A stretch of DNA of 64,000 nt from Sphingobium sp. (GTDB lineage: Bacteria > Pseudomonadota > Alphaproteobacteria > Sphingomonadales > Sphingomonadaceae): positions 1 to 64,000 of the forward strand of contig JAGRES010000029.1 in assembly GCA_020446425.1 (NCBI GenBank), written 5' to 3'. Both the position numbers and the translations under genes were made by a program. Every line of letters begins with the position of its first letter. Position 1 is the stretch's first letter. The notes below the pieces were generated by a model, which searched no databases, was not told the DNA's origin, and saw nothing but the letters and a program-made list of their open reading frames with translations. This document shows, in pieces, positions 55,115-63,659 of this stretch.

Positions 55115-55414
55115 ATGTATATTTCAATGCCGGTGCTGATCGGCGCGGCCATCGCCATCATCGTCATTTTTCTGTTGCTGCTACGGCGCGCGTCGGGCGG
55201 GGCGCGTCGCCAGAACGAGCTGATGGGCATCGACAATGACCATTTCTCGAAGGGCGTGCCGTCCGCGCCCCAACTTGCGGCCCTGACGCCGGAAATCGAA
55301 GGGGAAATCCGCGAGATGGTTGCGGCAGGCAAGAAGATTGAGGCGATTAGACTAGCGCGCGAGACCACCGGAATGGGCCTGAAAGAAGCCAAGGAATATG
55401 TCGAGCGGCTATAG
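55115..55414 (+). CDS. Membrane-anchored L7/L12 C-terminal-like protein
   Basis: A 99-residue protein. One N-terminal membrane helix (PVLIGAAIAIIVIFLLLL, ~6-23) is followed by a linker and, at about 58-99, a segment resembling the ribosomal L7/L12 C-terminal domain: AAGKKIEAIRLARETTGMGLKEAKEYVE. In the ribosome this fold recruits translational GTPases; here it is tethered to the membrane and its partner is unknown. AAGGGGAG precedes the start. Confidence 0.82.
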   Translation: MYISMPVLIGAAIAIIVIFLLLLRRASGGARRQNELMGIDNDHFSKGVPSAPQLAALTPEIEGEIREMVAAGKKIEAIRLARETTGMGLKEAKEYVERL

Positions 55415-55416
55415 GT

Positions 55417-55743
55417 TCAGCCCCGGTCCAGCAGATCGTCCGTGACCTCCATCAGGAGCAGCGGCTCGCGTGCCGTGTCGGTGATGGCGTCGACAAATGC
55501 GCTGCGGGTTTCCGGGTCGTCATAGACCATCTTGGCATCGAATGCGCGCTGCCATGTTTCGCGATCCGGCCATTCCGCTACACCGATGAAACGCCCTTCG
55601 CCGCCACCCAGATCCTCCCAGTGGAGGCGGGAACCCAACGAACCATATTTTTCACGAATGAGGTATGTGCCCCGGCGCCAGGCGGCGCGAAACTGTTCTT
55701 CCTTGCCGGGGTGCACCCTCCACCAATAGGCGGCAACGAACAT
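55417..55743 (-). CDS. Antibiotic-biosynthesis-monooxygenase-like (ABM) protein
   Basis: A 108-residue ferredoxin-like dimeric alpha-beta barrel protein: FVAAYWWRVHPGKEEQFRAAW at the start and FIGVAEWPDRETWQRAF in the middle follow the ABM pattern. These proteins act in small-molecule or haem metabolism, or have no known activity. ATG 55743 is chosen with AAGGAGAGG upstream. It overlaps no gene; it is convergent with the L7/L12-like gene, 2 bp away. Confidence 0.75.
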   Translation of the reverse strand: MFVAAYWWRVHPGKEEQFRAAWRRGTYLIREKYGSLGSRLHWEDLGGGEGRFIGVAEWPDRETWQRAFDAKMVYDDPETRSAFVDAITDTAREPLLLMEVTDDLLDRG

Positions 55744-55910
55744 CGGACCTCTCCTTGTTCCTTTCCTTTCAACCCGGCAATGGTGCACCAGTTCCGGGCA
55801 AAGGTCACGAAAATCGCGCCCATTCGAGAGGTGCCGGTTCCCTGGCCGCGCGCCATATACCGCGCATGACTAGGGGCGCCAATCGCAGATAGCTTTGAGC
55901 GTGAGGATCT

Positions 55911-56312
55911 TCAGATGAAGCGGTGAAGGCCTGCGAGTGCAAGCCACAGGCCGATGAGGAAGGACACGACCGCCCAGCCGCGCCAGTTGGTGCCGATGCG
56001 GGGCAGCCAGAAGCGCAGATACAGGTCGGCGATGGCGAGAAATATGACTGCCTCGATAATCATCAGGCCGCCGATGATCGTCATGAACGCGGCGAGCCAG
56101 TCCTGCGGGTTCCACGGGTTGGCGAGATAGACGGCGGCACCCAGCGCCAGCTCGATGATGCCGAGGGTGAGCTGCAATGCGGAGGATTGTTCGACCTCGA
56201 GCAGCATGCCGCGCCACAGGCCCGGCCGGCGCAGCTCTCCAATTGCGCTGCCGAGCAGGAACAGGCCCAGCAACAGGCTGGTCCACGCCGTGGCGTCTAT
56301 ATTCTGCATCAT
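55911..56312 (-). CDS. Four-helix membrane protein under a TPP riboswitch, unknown
   Basis: A 133-residue protein with four predicted membrane helices (LLLGLFLLGSAIG, LQLTLGIIELALGAAVYL, AAFMTIIGGLMIIEAVIFLA, and WAVVSFLIGLWLALAGL) and short polar loops. I do not recognise the family. Its leader carries a TPP riboswitch (56377-56472) and AAGGAGG six bases before the start, so expression should respond to thiamine pyrophosphate. Uptake of thiamine or a precursor is the natural guess, but the sequence itself does not show it. Confidence 0.8.
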   Translation of the reverse strand: MMQNIDATAWTSLLLGLFLLGSAIGELRRPGLWRGMLLEVEQSSALQLTLGIIELALGAAVYLANPWNPQDWLAAFMTIIGGLMIIEAVIFLAIADLYLRFWLPRIGTNWRGWAVVSFLIGLWLALAGLHRFI

Positions 56313-56376
56313 CGCTCGCCTCCTTGCCCGTTGTGGGGAAGAGGGAATGCGGGCTGCTTACCAGATGCCAAGCGCG

Positions 56377-56472
56377 CCCTCCCTCCGCCCGGATTATCGG
56401 GATCAGGTTCGACGGGTCGCGGCATATTTCGCTCTCAACCTGCGATTGCGCGACAGGCTCCCCGGGGATGGA
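56377..56472 (-). promoter_or_regulatory. TPP (thiamine pyrophosphate) riboswitch
   Basis: Minus strand: GGGGAGCCTG, then CAGGTTGAGAG (the THI-box GGCTGAGA element), then ACCCGTCGAACCTGATC and CGATAATCCGGGCGGAGGGA, which follow the conserved pyrophosphate-binding half closely. A roughly 65-nt platform follows to the ribosome site of the membrane-protein gene at 56312. No other thiamine gene is present nearby. Confidence 0.92.
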
Positions 56473-56550
56473 ACAGAGGATAGGGGGTTTGGTCCAAAGC
56501 CGCAATGCTTTTGCTTGCGTAAGGGGAGGGACGTAAGGAATAGTGGGGCG

Positions 56551-58272
56551 ATGGTGGAAATTACGTCACGTGAAGAATTAGCAGGGTGGCTTGAGAAGAA
56601 GCCGCGCAATTGGGCGCAGATCGTAGCTGTTCGTGCGGCGATGCGAGTGTTGCCGTTTGGGCTGGATGCACTAGAATGGCGTAAGCAGCCATCCGAAGAA
56701 TTTGCTCATGCGGTGTTTCGTGCTACCGTCATATCATGGGCCGCGCGCAATATTCCGGCCCATGATATGACGGCCTCCGCCTCCGCCGCCTCCTTCGCCG
56801 CCGCCTCCTTCGCCGCCGCCTCCGCCTCCGCCGCCTCCTTCGCCGCCGCCTCCATCGCCGCCTCCGCCTCCGCCGCCGCCTCCGCCTCCGCCGCCTCCGC
56901 CGCCTCCGCCGCCTCCATCGCCGCCTCCGCCGCCTCCGCCTCCGTCGCCTCCTCCTCCGTCGCCTCCTCCTCCGTCGCCTCCTCCTCCCCAACATGGAAA
57001 GCCATTTTTGAGGATTGTTCCTGGCTGGCAGCACAAGAAGCGCACTCCGATGCATCAAGGATAATGACCCGGCGGAGCCTTTGGTTGGGTCAGCCGCCAA
57101 AGTCGTGGATGGAAATATGGGATCGTGCCGCTGCGCGCCTGTTATCACGAGAGCCCAGCTTTCAGCTCTGGGCAAATTGGTTTGACAGACGGATCAAAGG
57201 GGAAAGGGCGGCCTTCGATATTCCCGGTGACAAAGGGAGGAGAGAGGATAAGGCAATTCTCATCCGTCTAGCTGAAGCGACGGACAAGGATTTCTGGGGC
57301 AAGGGCGCGCAACACGTCAACACAACGGTACAAGGCTGGATCGACGAAGCGCGGGAACGAGCAGCCACCAATCTGAAACCACCAGAATCCAATGCGGAGC
57401 TGCCACCACAGAATCGTAATGCTCTCAGCTTCAAGCGCGGGGATAGCGGACGCATTGCCATTGATGCAGCCGCATCGGTCGATGCGCTACGCATGGACGC
57501 GGATGCGCGCGACCGTCACGCGATAGCTGTGACAGAGGCTCAGGCTGTGCTTGACGCTTGTCAGGGTAGTAACGCGGGGGCTCGGCTTGGACGACTGCTT
57601 GCAAATTATATCTGGGCGGCTGGCGAGTCGCTGGAAGGGATGCGGCCAAGCCTGTTCATTCAGCATGGTGAGAGACTGCGTCAGGAACTGGCTGCCTATG
57701 ACAATGTGGATAACGACCACCCTCCGCTGCCCAGTACTATATTGACGGATTTGAAGGGCTGGCGGTCTGCGCACAATATGGTCGCCGGCCTCGACCCCAC
57801 GTTAATGGCGCTGGATACGGCCCGACTGGGGCCGGATGTACAGTCTGCTCTTATCAGCCCGGACGAAGTACGTTCTATCGCCCGCGATGCTGATACAGAG
57901 GGCGTGTTGGAAGACGGTGTGCGGGAAGTAATTGAAGAGGCCGCAGATAATGCTCCAGACCCGCCCGTGGCTGGCGACCGGCGGACTGTCTGGAGCGTGG
58001 AAACCGTCACGAATCTGGTGATCGAACTCTTCGCGGTTGCGCTGAATCACCCAGGGAAGTCTGCGGCTATCACGGCTATGGGGGTGGCCGCAGTCAAAAC
58101 TGCGGGAGCAGCCACCATACTTGGTGCGTGGCCTGCGGCACATTTTCTGATGAAGCACCGGAAATGGATCGAGACGAGGCTGAGCAATTCGCCGACGTGG
58201 CGGGCATTATTTGTAGATCTGTGCCAATGGATCGAACAAAATACGCCCATCAAACCCAGGGATAACTCTTAG
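56551..58272 (+). CDS. Large protein with Ala/Ser pentapeptide-like tract, unknown
   Basis: A 573-residue protein that I do not recognise. Residues 1-~70 are a folded-looking lead (ITSREELAGWLEKKPRNWAQ). Residues ~74-148 are almost pure Ala/Ser with Phe, Ile or Val recurring about every five residues (ASFAA-like units, ending in repeats of VASSS), coded by near-identical GCCTCC-type triplets at 56770-56990. Residues ~150-500 are soluble and charged, and a hydrophobic stretch (AITAMGVAAVKTAGAATILGA) lies near 510-530 before a basic end. ATG 56551 follows GTGGGG; the upstream frame lies in the riboswitch region of the opposite strand. Confidence 0.75.
   Translation: MVEITSREELAGWLEKKPRNWAQIVAVRAAMRVLPFGLDALEWRKQPSEEFAHAVFRATVISWAARNIPAHDMTASASAASFAAASFAAASASAASFAAASIAASASAAASASAASAASAASIAASAASASVASSSVASSSVASSSPTWKAIFEDCSWLAAQEAHSDASRIMTRRSLWLGQPPKSWMEIWDRAAARLLSREPSFQLWANWFDRRIKGERAAFDIPGDKGRREDKAILIRLAEATDKDFWGKGAQHVNTTVQGWIDEARERAATNLKPPESNAELPPQNRNALSFKRGDSGRIAIDAAASVDALRMDADARDRHAIAVTEAQAVLDACQGSNAGARLGRLLANYIWAAGESLEGMRPSLFIQHGERLRQELAAYDNVDNDHPPLPSTILTDLKGWRSAHNMVAGLDPTLMALDTARLGPDVQSALISPDEVRSIARDADTEGVLEDGVREVIEEAADNAPDPPVAGDRRTVWSVETVTNLVIELFAVALNHPGKSAAITAMGVAAVKTAGAATILGAWPAAHFLMKHRKWIETRLSNSPTWRALFVDLCQWIEQNTPIKPRDNS
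56770..56993 (+). repeat. In-frame triplet-rich tandem repeat
   Basis: About 220 bp of GCC/TCC/TTC triplets in irregular units of 6-15 bp, inside the 573-residue protein gene. Unit changes in multiples of three keep the frame, so length variation between strains is likely. Confidence 0.8.
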
Positions 58273-58289
58273 CAGATACCTGTTGCCTG

Positions 58290-58901
58290 TCAGGGCGTAA
58301 GCTGAGCGGCGCTTTTGGCCAGCGCCTCGATTTTCGCGGGATCGACGGGGCCTTTGGGGATGACCCAGCTGCCGCCGACGCATTTGACGAAGGGCTGGGC
58401 GAGCCAGTCCGGCGCGCTGGCCTCGGTGATGCCGCCGGTGGGGCAGAAGCGCGCTTCGAAGAAAGGAGCGGCGAGCGCCTTCAATGCCGGGATGCCGCCC
58501 GATGTTTCGGCCGGGAAGAATTTGAAGCGGTTGAGGCCCAGATCCATGCCGCGCATGATGTCGCCTGCGGTGGCGACACCGGGCAGATAGGGCGTGCCGC
58601 TGGCGATAACGGCTTTGCACAGTGGTTCAGTGAGGCCGGGCGAGACGATGAACTTCGCGCCTGCGCTCAGCACCGCGTCGAGCTGTTGCGGGGTTACCAC
58701 CGTACCCGCGCCGACGACAGCGCCCTCGACCTGGCTCATCTCGCGGATCACGTCGAGCGCGCCTTCGGTACGCAGCGTGACTTCGAGTGCGCGCAGGCCC
58801 CCTGCAACCAGCGCGCGGGCAATGGGAAGCGCGTCGGAGACCTTGTCCACCACCAGCACCGGAATGACCGGAGCGAGTTCCATCACGTCATCGACGGTCA
58901 T
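58290..58901 (-). CDS. eda: 2-keto-3-deoxy-6-phosphogluconate aldolase
   Basis: Last enzyme of the Entner-Doudoroff pathway, cleaving KDPG to pyruvate and glyceraldehyde 3-phosphate. It has 203 residues. The catalytic Glu lies in LRALEVTLRTEGAL and the Schiff-base Lys in LNRFKFFPAETSGG; VGAGTVVTPQQLD and FIVSPGLTEPL are also typical. The start overlaps the edd stop by four bases (ATGA). It may also act on 4-hydroxy-2-oxoglutarate, as many Eda proteins do. Confidence 0.95.
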   Translation of the reverse strand: MTVDDVMELAPVIPVLVVDKVSDALPIARALVAGGLRALEVTLRTEGALDVIREMSQVEGAVVGAGTVVTPQQLDAVLSAGAKFIVSPGLTEPLCKAVIASGTPYLPGVATAGDIMRGMDLGLNRFKFFPAETSGGIPALKALAAPFFEARFCPTGGITEASAPDWLAQPFVKCVGGSWVIPKGPVDPAKIEALAKSAAQLTP

Positions 58902-60730
58902 GCGATTTCTCCTTCGATTGCGGCGAGCATCGCCGATGCGCCGCGTTCGGCTTCGTCGCAGCCCTGACGCATCATCGCGAACAGCTCGCGTCCGGTGTCA
59001 TAGGGTGGAGGCGGTGTCGGCGCGGCATCCCGCGCGGACCATTCCCCGGCATCCACCAATGCCTCCAACTGTCCCATTTCGGCACAGACACGCACGATAT
59101 CGCCATCGCGCAGCTTTGCGAGCGGACCACCGCCTTTGGCCTCTGGCGAGACATGGATGGCGGCGGGCACCTTGCCGGATGCGCCAGACATGCGACCGTC
59201 GGTGACGAGCGCAATCTTGAAACCCTTGTCCTGTAGCACGCCTAGCGCTGGCGTGAGCTTGTGCAGCTCCGGCATGCCATTGGCGCGCGGCCCCTGAAAG
59301 CGCACGACGACCACGACATCGCGCTCCAGCTCGCCTGCCTTGAACGCGGTGAGCACGTCATCCTGATCGGCAAAGACGCGGGCAGGGGCTTCGATCGTCC
59401 AGCGTTCAGGATCGACCGCGCTGGTCTTCATCACGCAGCGGCCCAGATTGCCGGAGAGCAGCTTCATGCCGCCATCTGCGCTGAACGGATCGGAAGCGGG
59501 GCGCAGCATCGCCGTGTCGCGCGGCGCGCTGAGACGTTCCGGCCATATCACTGCATCGTCTTTCAGCTCCGGCGTTTTCGCATAATCGGTCAGGTCCGCA
59601 CGCGCGACTGTCATGATGTCGCGGTGGAGCAGGCCATTGTCGAGCAGCTCGCCGATGACATATCCGATGCCGCCCGCATGGTGAAAATCGTTCACGTCGC
59701 CCGAGCCATTGGGATAGACGCGGCAGAGCAGCGGGATCACCTCGGACAGTTCGGCGAAGTCGGTCCAGTCGATGACGATACCCGCCGCACGCGCAATGGC
59801 GGGCAGGTGGATCGCGTGATTGGTCGAGCCGCCGGTTGCGAGCAGGCCGATGCAGGCGTTGACGATGGCTTTTTCGTCGATGCAATGACCGAGCGGGCGG
59901 TAATCACCGCCGTCCCAGCCCATGTCCGCCAGTCTATGCGTTGCCGCGCGTGTCAGCTCCTGCCGCAGCTTTGTGCCAGGATTGACGAAGCTGGCGCCCG
60001 GCATATGCAGGCCCATCATCTCCATCATCATCTGGTTGCTGTTGGCCGTGCCGTAAAAGGTGCAGGTGCCCGCGCCATGATAGCTCGCCGCCTCGCTGTC
60101 GAGCAGCTCCTCGCGGGTTGCCTTGCCCTCGGCATAAAGCTGGCGCACGCGCTGCTTTTCCTTGTTGGCGATGCCCGATGGCATTGGCCCGGCAGGGATC
60201 AGGATCGCGGGCAGATGGCCGAAGCGCAGCGCACCGATCAGCAGACCCGGCACAATCTTGTCGCAGATGCCGAGCATCGCCACACCCTCGAACATTGCAT
60301 GGCTGAGCGAGACGGCGGTCGCCATCGCGATGACATCGCGAGAGAAGAGCGACAGGTCCATGCCCGCCTGTCCCTGCGTCACTCCGTCACACATGGCGGG
60401 CACGCCGCCTGCAACCTGTGCCGTCGCGCCAACCTCGCGCGCGGCGAGCTTGATCTGCTCGGGATAGCGGCCATAGGGCTGATGCGCGGAGAGCATGTCG
60501 TTATAGGCCGTGACGATGCCGATATTCATCGACGCGGCGGCGCGGATCGCGGGCTTGTCGTCGCCACTGGCGGCAAAGGCGTGCGCGAGGTTGCCACAGC
60601 TGAGCTGGCCGCGATTGGTGCCCGCGTCCCTGCCGCGATCGACCAGATCGAGATATTTGCTACGCGTAGGCGCGCTCTTTTCAACGATGCGCCGCGTGAC
60701 CTTTTCGACGATGGGGTGCAGTTCACTCAT
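58898..60730 (-). CDS. edd: 6-phosphogluconate dehydratase
   Basis: Iron-sulfur dehydratase that converts 6-phosphogluconate to KDPG. It has 610 residues. It starts [20 protein letters not shown]. Typical segments: [37 protein letters not shown] with a cluster cysteine, [20 protein letters not shown] and [19 protein letters not shown] 60730 overlaps the zwf stop by eight bases; ATG 60745 five codons earlier is the alternative. The zwf-edd-eda order gives coupled production of the pathway. Confidence 0.96.
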   Translation of the reverse strand: MSELHPIVEKVTRRIVEKSAPTRSKYLDLVDRGRDAGTNRGQLSCGNLAHAFAASGDDKPAIRAAASMNIGIVTAYNDMLSAHQPYGRYPEQIKLAAREVGATAQVAGGVPAMCDGVTQGQAGMDLSLFSRDVIAMATAVSLSHAMFEGVAMLGICDKIVPGLLIGALRFGHLPAILIPAGPMPSGIANKEKQRVRQLYAEGKATREELLDSEAASYHGAGTCTFYGTANSNQMMMEMMGLHMPGASFVNPGTKLRQELTRAATHRLADMGWDGGDYRPLGHCIDEKAIVNACIGLLATGGSTNHAIHLPAIARAAGIVIDWTDFAELSEVIPLLCRVYPNGSGDVNDFHHAGGIGYVIGELLDNGLLHRDIMTVARADLTDYAKTPELKDDAVIWPERLSAPRDTAMLRPASDPFSADGGMKLLSGNLGRCVMKTSAVDPERWTIEAPARVFADQDDVLTAFKAGELERDVVVVVRFQGPRANGMPELHKLTPALGVLQDKGFKIALVTDGRMSGASGKVPAAIHVSPEAKGGGPLAKLRDGDIVRVCAEMGQLEALVDAGEWSARDAAPTPPPPYDTGRELFAMMRQGCDEAERGASAMLAAIEGEIA

Positions 60731-62189
60731 GCCAGCTTGCTCCATCGCGTTCGATAAGGGCAATGGCTGAGGATGGCCCCCAGTTCCCGGCGGAATAATT
60801 AGCGACTTTGACGCCCGCTTCCCGCCAGCCCGCGATGATGCTGTCGATCCACTGCCATTGCGCCTCCACCTCGTCGCGGCGGACGAACAGGGTCGTGTCG
60901 CCCTCCAGCAGGTCGAGCAGCAGCCGCTCATAGGCGATGCGGCGCCGCTGCTTTTCGAATGCTGCGGTGAGCGAGACATCGAGGCCGACCTCGCGCAGTT
61001 TCACGCCGCCCCGGTCCAGTCCCGGCTCCTTGGCCATGATCAGCAGGCGAATATTCTCTTCGGGTTGTAGGCGGATGATCAGCGTATTGGGTTCCAGGCC
61101 CGTGCTAAAACCGTTTTCTCCGAAAATGCTGTGCGCCACAGGTTTGAACTGGATCATGATCTCGCTGTGGCGCGTGGGCATGCGCTTGCCGGTGCGCAGG
61201 TAAAAAGGCACGCCCGCCCAGCGCCAGTTGTCGACATAAGCCTTGAGTGCGACAAAGGTTTCCGTATCCGAAGTCTCACCCAGCTCCTCGGCATAGCCCT
61301 TGACGATTTCGCCGCCGACTGCGCCGTTCGTATATTGCCCGCGCACGCTTTGCGTTTTGGCCATCTCGCCGCTGAAAGGCCGCAGCGAGCGCAGCACCTT
61401 CACCTTCTCGTCGCGCACGGATGTGGAATCGAACCGTGCGGGCGGTTCCATAGCGATGATCGAGAGGATCTGCAGCACATGGTTCTGCACCATATCGCGC
61501 AGTGCGCCCACGCCATCATAATAGGAGACGCGGCCTTCGAGGCCCACGGTCTCGCCCACAGTGATCTGCACATGGTCGATGGCATGCGCATTCCACAGCG
61601 GCTCGAACAGCATATTGCCGAAGCGCAGCGCGATCAGGTTCTGCACCGTTTCCTTGCCGAGATAATGGTCGACGCGGAAGATGCGCTCTTCATCGAACAG
61701 GGCGCAAATCGCGTCGTTCACCTCTTCGGAGGACTGGAGGTCGTGGCCGATGGGCTTTTCCATCGCGATGCGGGTGGCGCCATTGACTAGCCCCGCATCG
61801 GCCAGACTCTGCGCGGTTGGAGCAAAGAGCGAAGGCGGTGTTGAGAGATAGACGGCGATGCCTTTGTCTTCGCGTCCTTTCACCCGCTCTGCAATCGCCT
61901 CGAACTGGTCAGCATTACCCGATGATGCCGCGCAATAGACGATGCGGCTGGTCAACTTTTCCACAGCTTCTGCCGAGTAACGTTCCGGCTTGATATATTT
62001 TTCGAGATCGGCGGTCACTTCCGCGCGGAAGGCTTCATCGCTGCGCTCTGACCGGCCGGACGCCACGATCAGGAAATCATCGGGCAGCAGGCCGTCTTCC
62101 TGTAAATTATAGAGTGAGGGGAAAAGCATTCTACCGGCAAGATCGCCGGTTGCACCGAAAAGGATGAGCGTAGCAGAGCGTTCGGTCAA
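60723..62189 (-). CDS. zwf: Glucose-6-phosphate 1-dehydrogenase
   Basis: First step into the Entner-Doudoroff and pentose phosphate routes, making NADPH. It has 488 residues. The coenzyme site is LILFGATGDLAGRMLFPSLY; the active-site segment is RVDHYLGKETVQNL near 178. The start is TTG 62189, supported by GGGAG six bases upstream. It is the first gene of zwf-edd-eda. No hexokinase or phosphogluconolactonase gene is visible in the window. Confidence 0.96.
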   Translation of the reverse strand: MTERSATLILFGATGDLAGRMLFPSLYNLQEDGLLPDDFLIVASGRSERSDEAFRAEVTADLEKYIKPERYSAEAVEKLTSRIVYCAASSGNADQFEAIAERVKGREDKGIAVYLSTPPSLFAPTAQSLADAGLVNGATRIAMEKPIGHDLQSSEEVNDAICALFDEERIFRVDHYLGKETVQNLIALRFGNMLFEPLWNAHAIDHVQITVGETVGLEGRVSYYDGVGALRDMVQNHVLQILSIIAMEPPARFDSTSVRDEKVKVLRSLRPFSGEMAKTQSVRGQYTNGAVGGEIVKGYAEELGETSDTETFVALKAYVDNWRWAGVPFYLRTGKRMPTRHSEIMIQFKPVAHSIFGENGFSTGLEPNTLIIRLQPEENIRLLIMAKEPGLDRGGVKLREVGLDVSLTAAFEKQRRRIAYERLLLDLLEGDTTLFVRRDEVEAQWQWIDSIIAGWREAGVKVANYSAGNWGPSSAIALIERDGASWHE

Positions 62190-62291
62190 GTCTGGCTCCC
62201 GAAACAGGATGTTATGACGATGTCTGCACGTGGCACAGCTCCTATCGCCTCAACGGTTATTGTGCAACAGCGAAGAAGCCTGCGCAACCGT

Positions 62292-63638
62292 CTATGCGGC
62301 TGTAGGCTCTTTCATGCCCAGCCAGGCGGAAATATGCGGGAAATGCGGCAGGATCAGGCGCTCGATCAGCCACAATATCATAAGCGATGCCGCCAGCAGC
62401 GGAAGCAGTGCAGCCAGAGTCAGGATGATCGCGATGATCCCCCTGAGCTTGATTTGTGCGGGCAAGGGCGGTGCGCCGATGCCATTTGCGGGTTTACGCC
62501 TGCGCCACATCAGGAACCCGGATGCCGCAAGCGTGATGAGCGCGGCGGCGGTCAGCACGCCGATGAGCTGGTTGATCCAGCCGAAGAGCTGACCTTCATG
62601 CCAGGCGATGCCATAGTTGATGATGCGGTCGATCGGATGTTTGTCGGCAATGCCGCTGCGCGACAATTCCTTGCCGCTGGCCATATCGTAGGTGACGGAA
62701 CGTTGCAGCGGGCGGTTCTGGCTTTCGGACTTGACGGTCCACACCATGCCGGTGGGCGGCCCAAAGGGCTGGGGCGAACCGGGCGCGATGACGATGACCG
62801 GGAAGGCCATCTGCTCGGCACGCGCCTTGGCGACCATATCAGCAAGCGAGGTGAGGGGAATGCCTGCCGCCTGTTGGCGCAGCATCGCTTCATGGTCATG
62901 TTCCGCATGCTGGCTGTGCCCGCTGCCCGCGCCGACCTTCCAGTTTTGCGCGCCCTGCACCCAGCCCATTTCGGCACGCAGGGTGCGGAATGCATCGCCC
63001 CACACGCCCGCCCAGGGCAGGCCGGTCAGCAACAGGACCAGCGCGAGGCCCGACACCCAGAAACCGGTTACGGCATGCAGGTCTTTCAGGAAGGCGCGTC
63101 CGCCCAAGCCGATGCGCGGCCACAATATGCCAGCCAGTCCGCGCCCCGAAGGCCACCAGAGATAGAGGCCGGTCAGGATCATGACGATGGCCCAGCTTGC
63201 GGCCAGCTCGACCAGTCGGTCGCCCAATGTGCCGATCATCAGCGAGCCATGAAATTTCGAGATCAGAGCGGAGATACGGTTCTCCGGGTCGATGCTGCCC
63301 AACACCTTGCCCTGCGGTGAGACGAACACGTCGCGCATCGAGCGGCCATCGGGCATGCCGAGGTGGATCATCGTTGCATCGCCTTCTGCGCGGGGCAGGC
63401 GATAGCTATAGAAACGTGCGCCGGGGAATGCGGCGAGCGCAGCGGCGGCCTGGGCATTGGCGGATACTGCACCCGCTGTACCCAGCGCGAGATAGTTGCG
63501 TTCTTCCCAGCGGTCGATCTGTGGTTTGAACAGATAGGCTGCGCCGGAAAGCGACAGGATCAGGATGAAGGGCAGGACGAACAGCCCGGCATAGAAATGC
63601 CAGCGCCAGATGGTGCGATAGAGAGCCGTTTTGTCCAT
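62292..63638 (-). CDS. PepSY-domain inner-membrane protein (iron-uptake associated)
   Basis: A 448-residue protein with four membrane regions: an N-terminal WHFYAGLFVLPFILILSLSGA, a middle LVELAASWAIVMILTGLYLWWPSGRG pair, FWVSGLALVLLLTGLPWAG, and a C-terminal cluster. PepSY-type periplasmic loops lie between. A His-rich stretch (HSQHAEHDHEAM) near 235-250 could bind metal. It directly follows a TonB-dependent receptor (21 bp gap), and such pairs usually help release or reduce iron from siderophores (family knowledge). Confidence 0.88.
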   Translation of the reverse strand: MDKTALYRTIWRWHFYAGLFVLPFILILSLSGAAYLFKPQIDRWEERNYLALGTAGAVSANAQAAAALAAFPGARFYSYRLPRAEGDATMIHLGMPDGRSMRDVFVSPQGKVLGSIDPENRISALISKFHGSLMIGTLGDRLVELAASWAIVMILTGLYLWWPSGRGLAGILWPRIGLGGRAFLKDLHAVTGFWVSGLALVLLLTGLPWAGVWGDAFRTLRAEMGWVQGAQNWKVGAGSGHSQHAEHDHEAMLRQQAAGIPLTSLADMVAKARAEQMAFPVIVIAPGSPQPFGPPTGMVWTVKSESQNRPLQRSVTYDMASGKELSRSGIADKHPIDRIINYGIAWHEGQLFGWINQLIGVLTAAALITLAASGFLMWRRRKPANGIGAPPLPAQIKLRGIIAIILTLAALLPLLAASLMILWLIERLILPHFPHISAWLGMKEPTAA

Positions 63639-63659
63639 GCCCTTCCTCCCGTTTCTGTG

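Noticed and set aside
56706..57175. Gly-rich and Arg-rich frames opposite the Ala/Ser tract
   Set aside because: They are only the reverse readings of the GCC/TCC triplet repeat and have no start signals.
59261..60757. 498-codon plus-strand frame opposite edd
   Set aside because: Antisense shadow of 6-phosphogluconate dehydratase.
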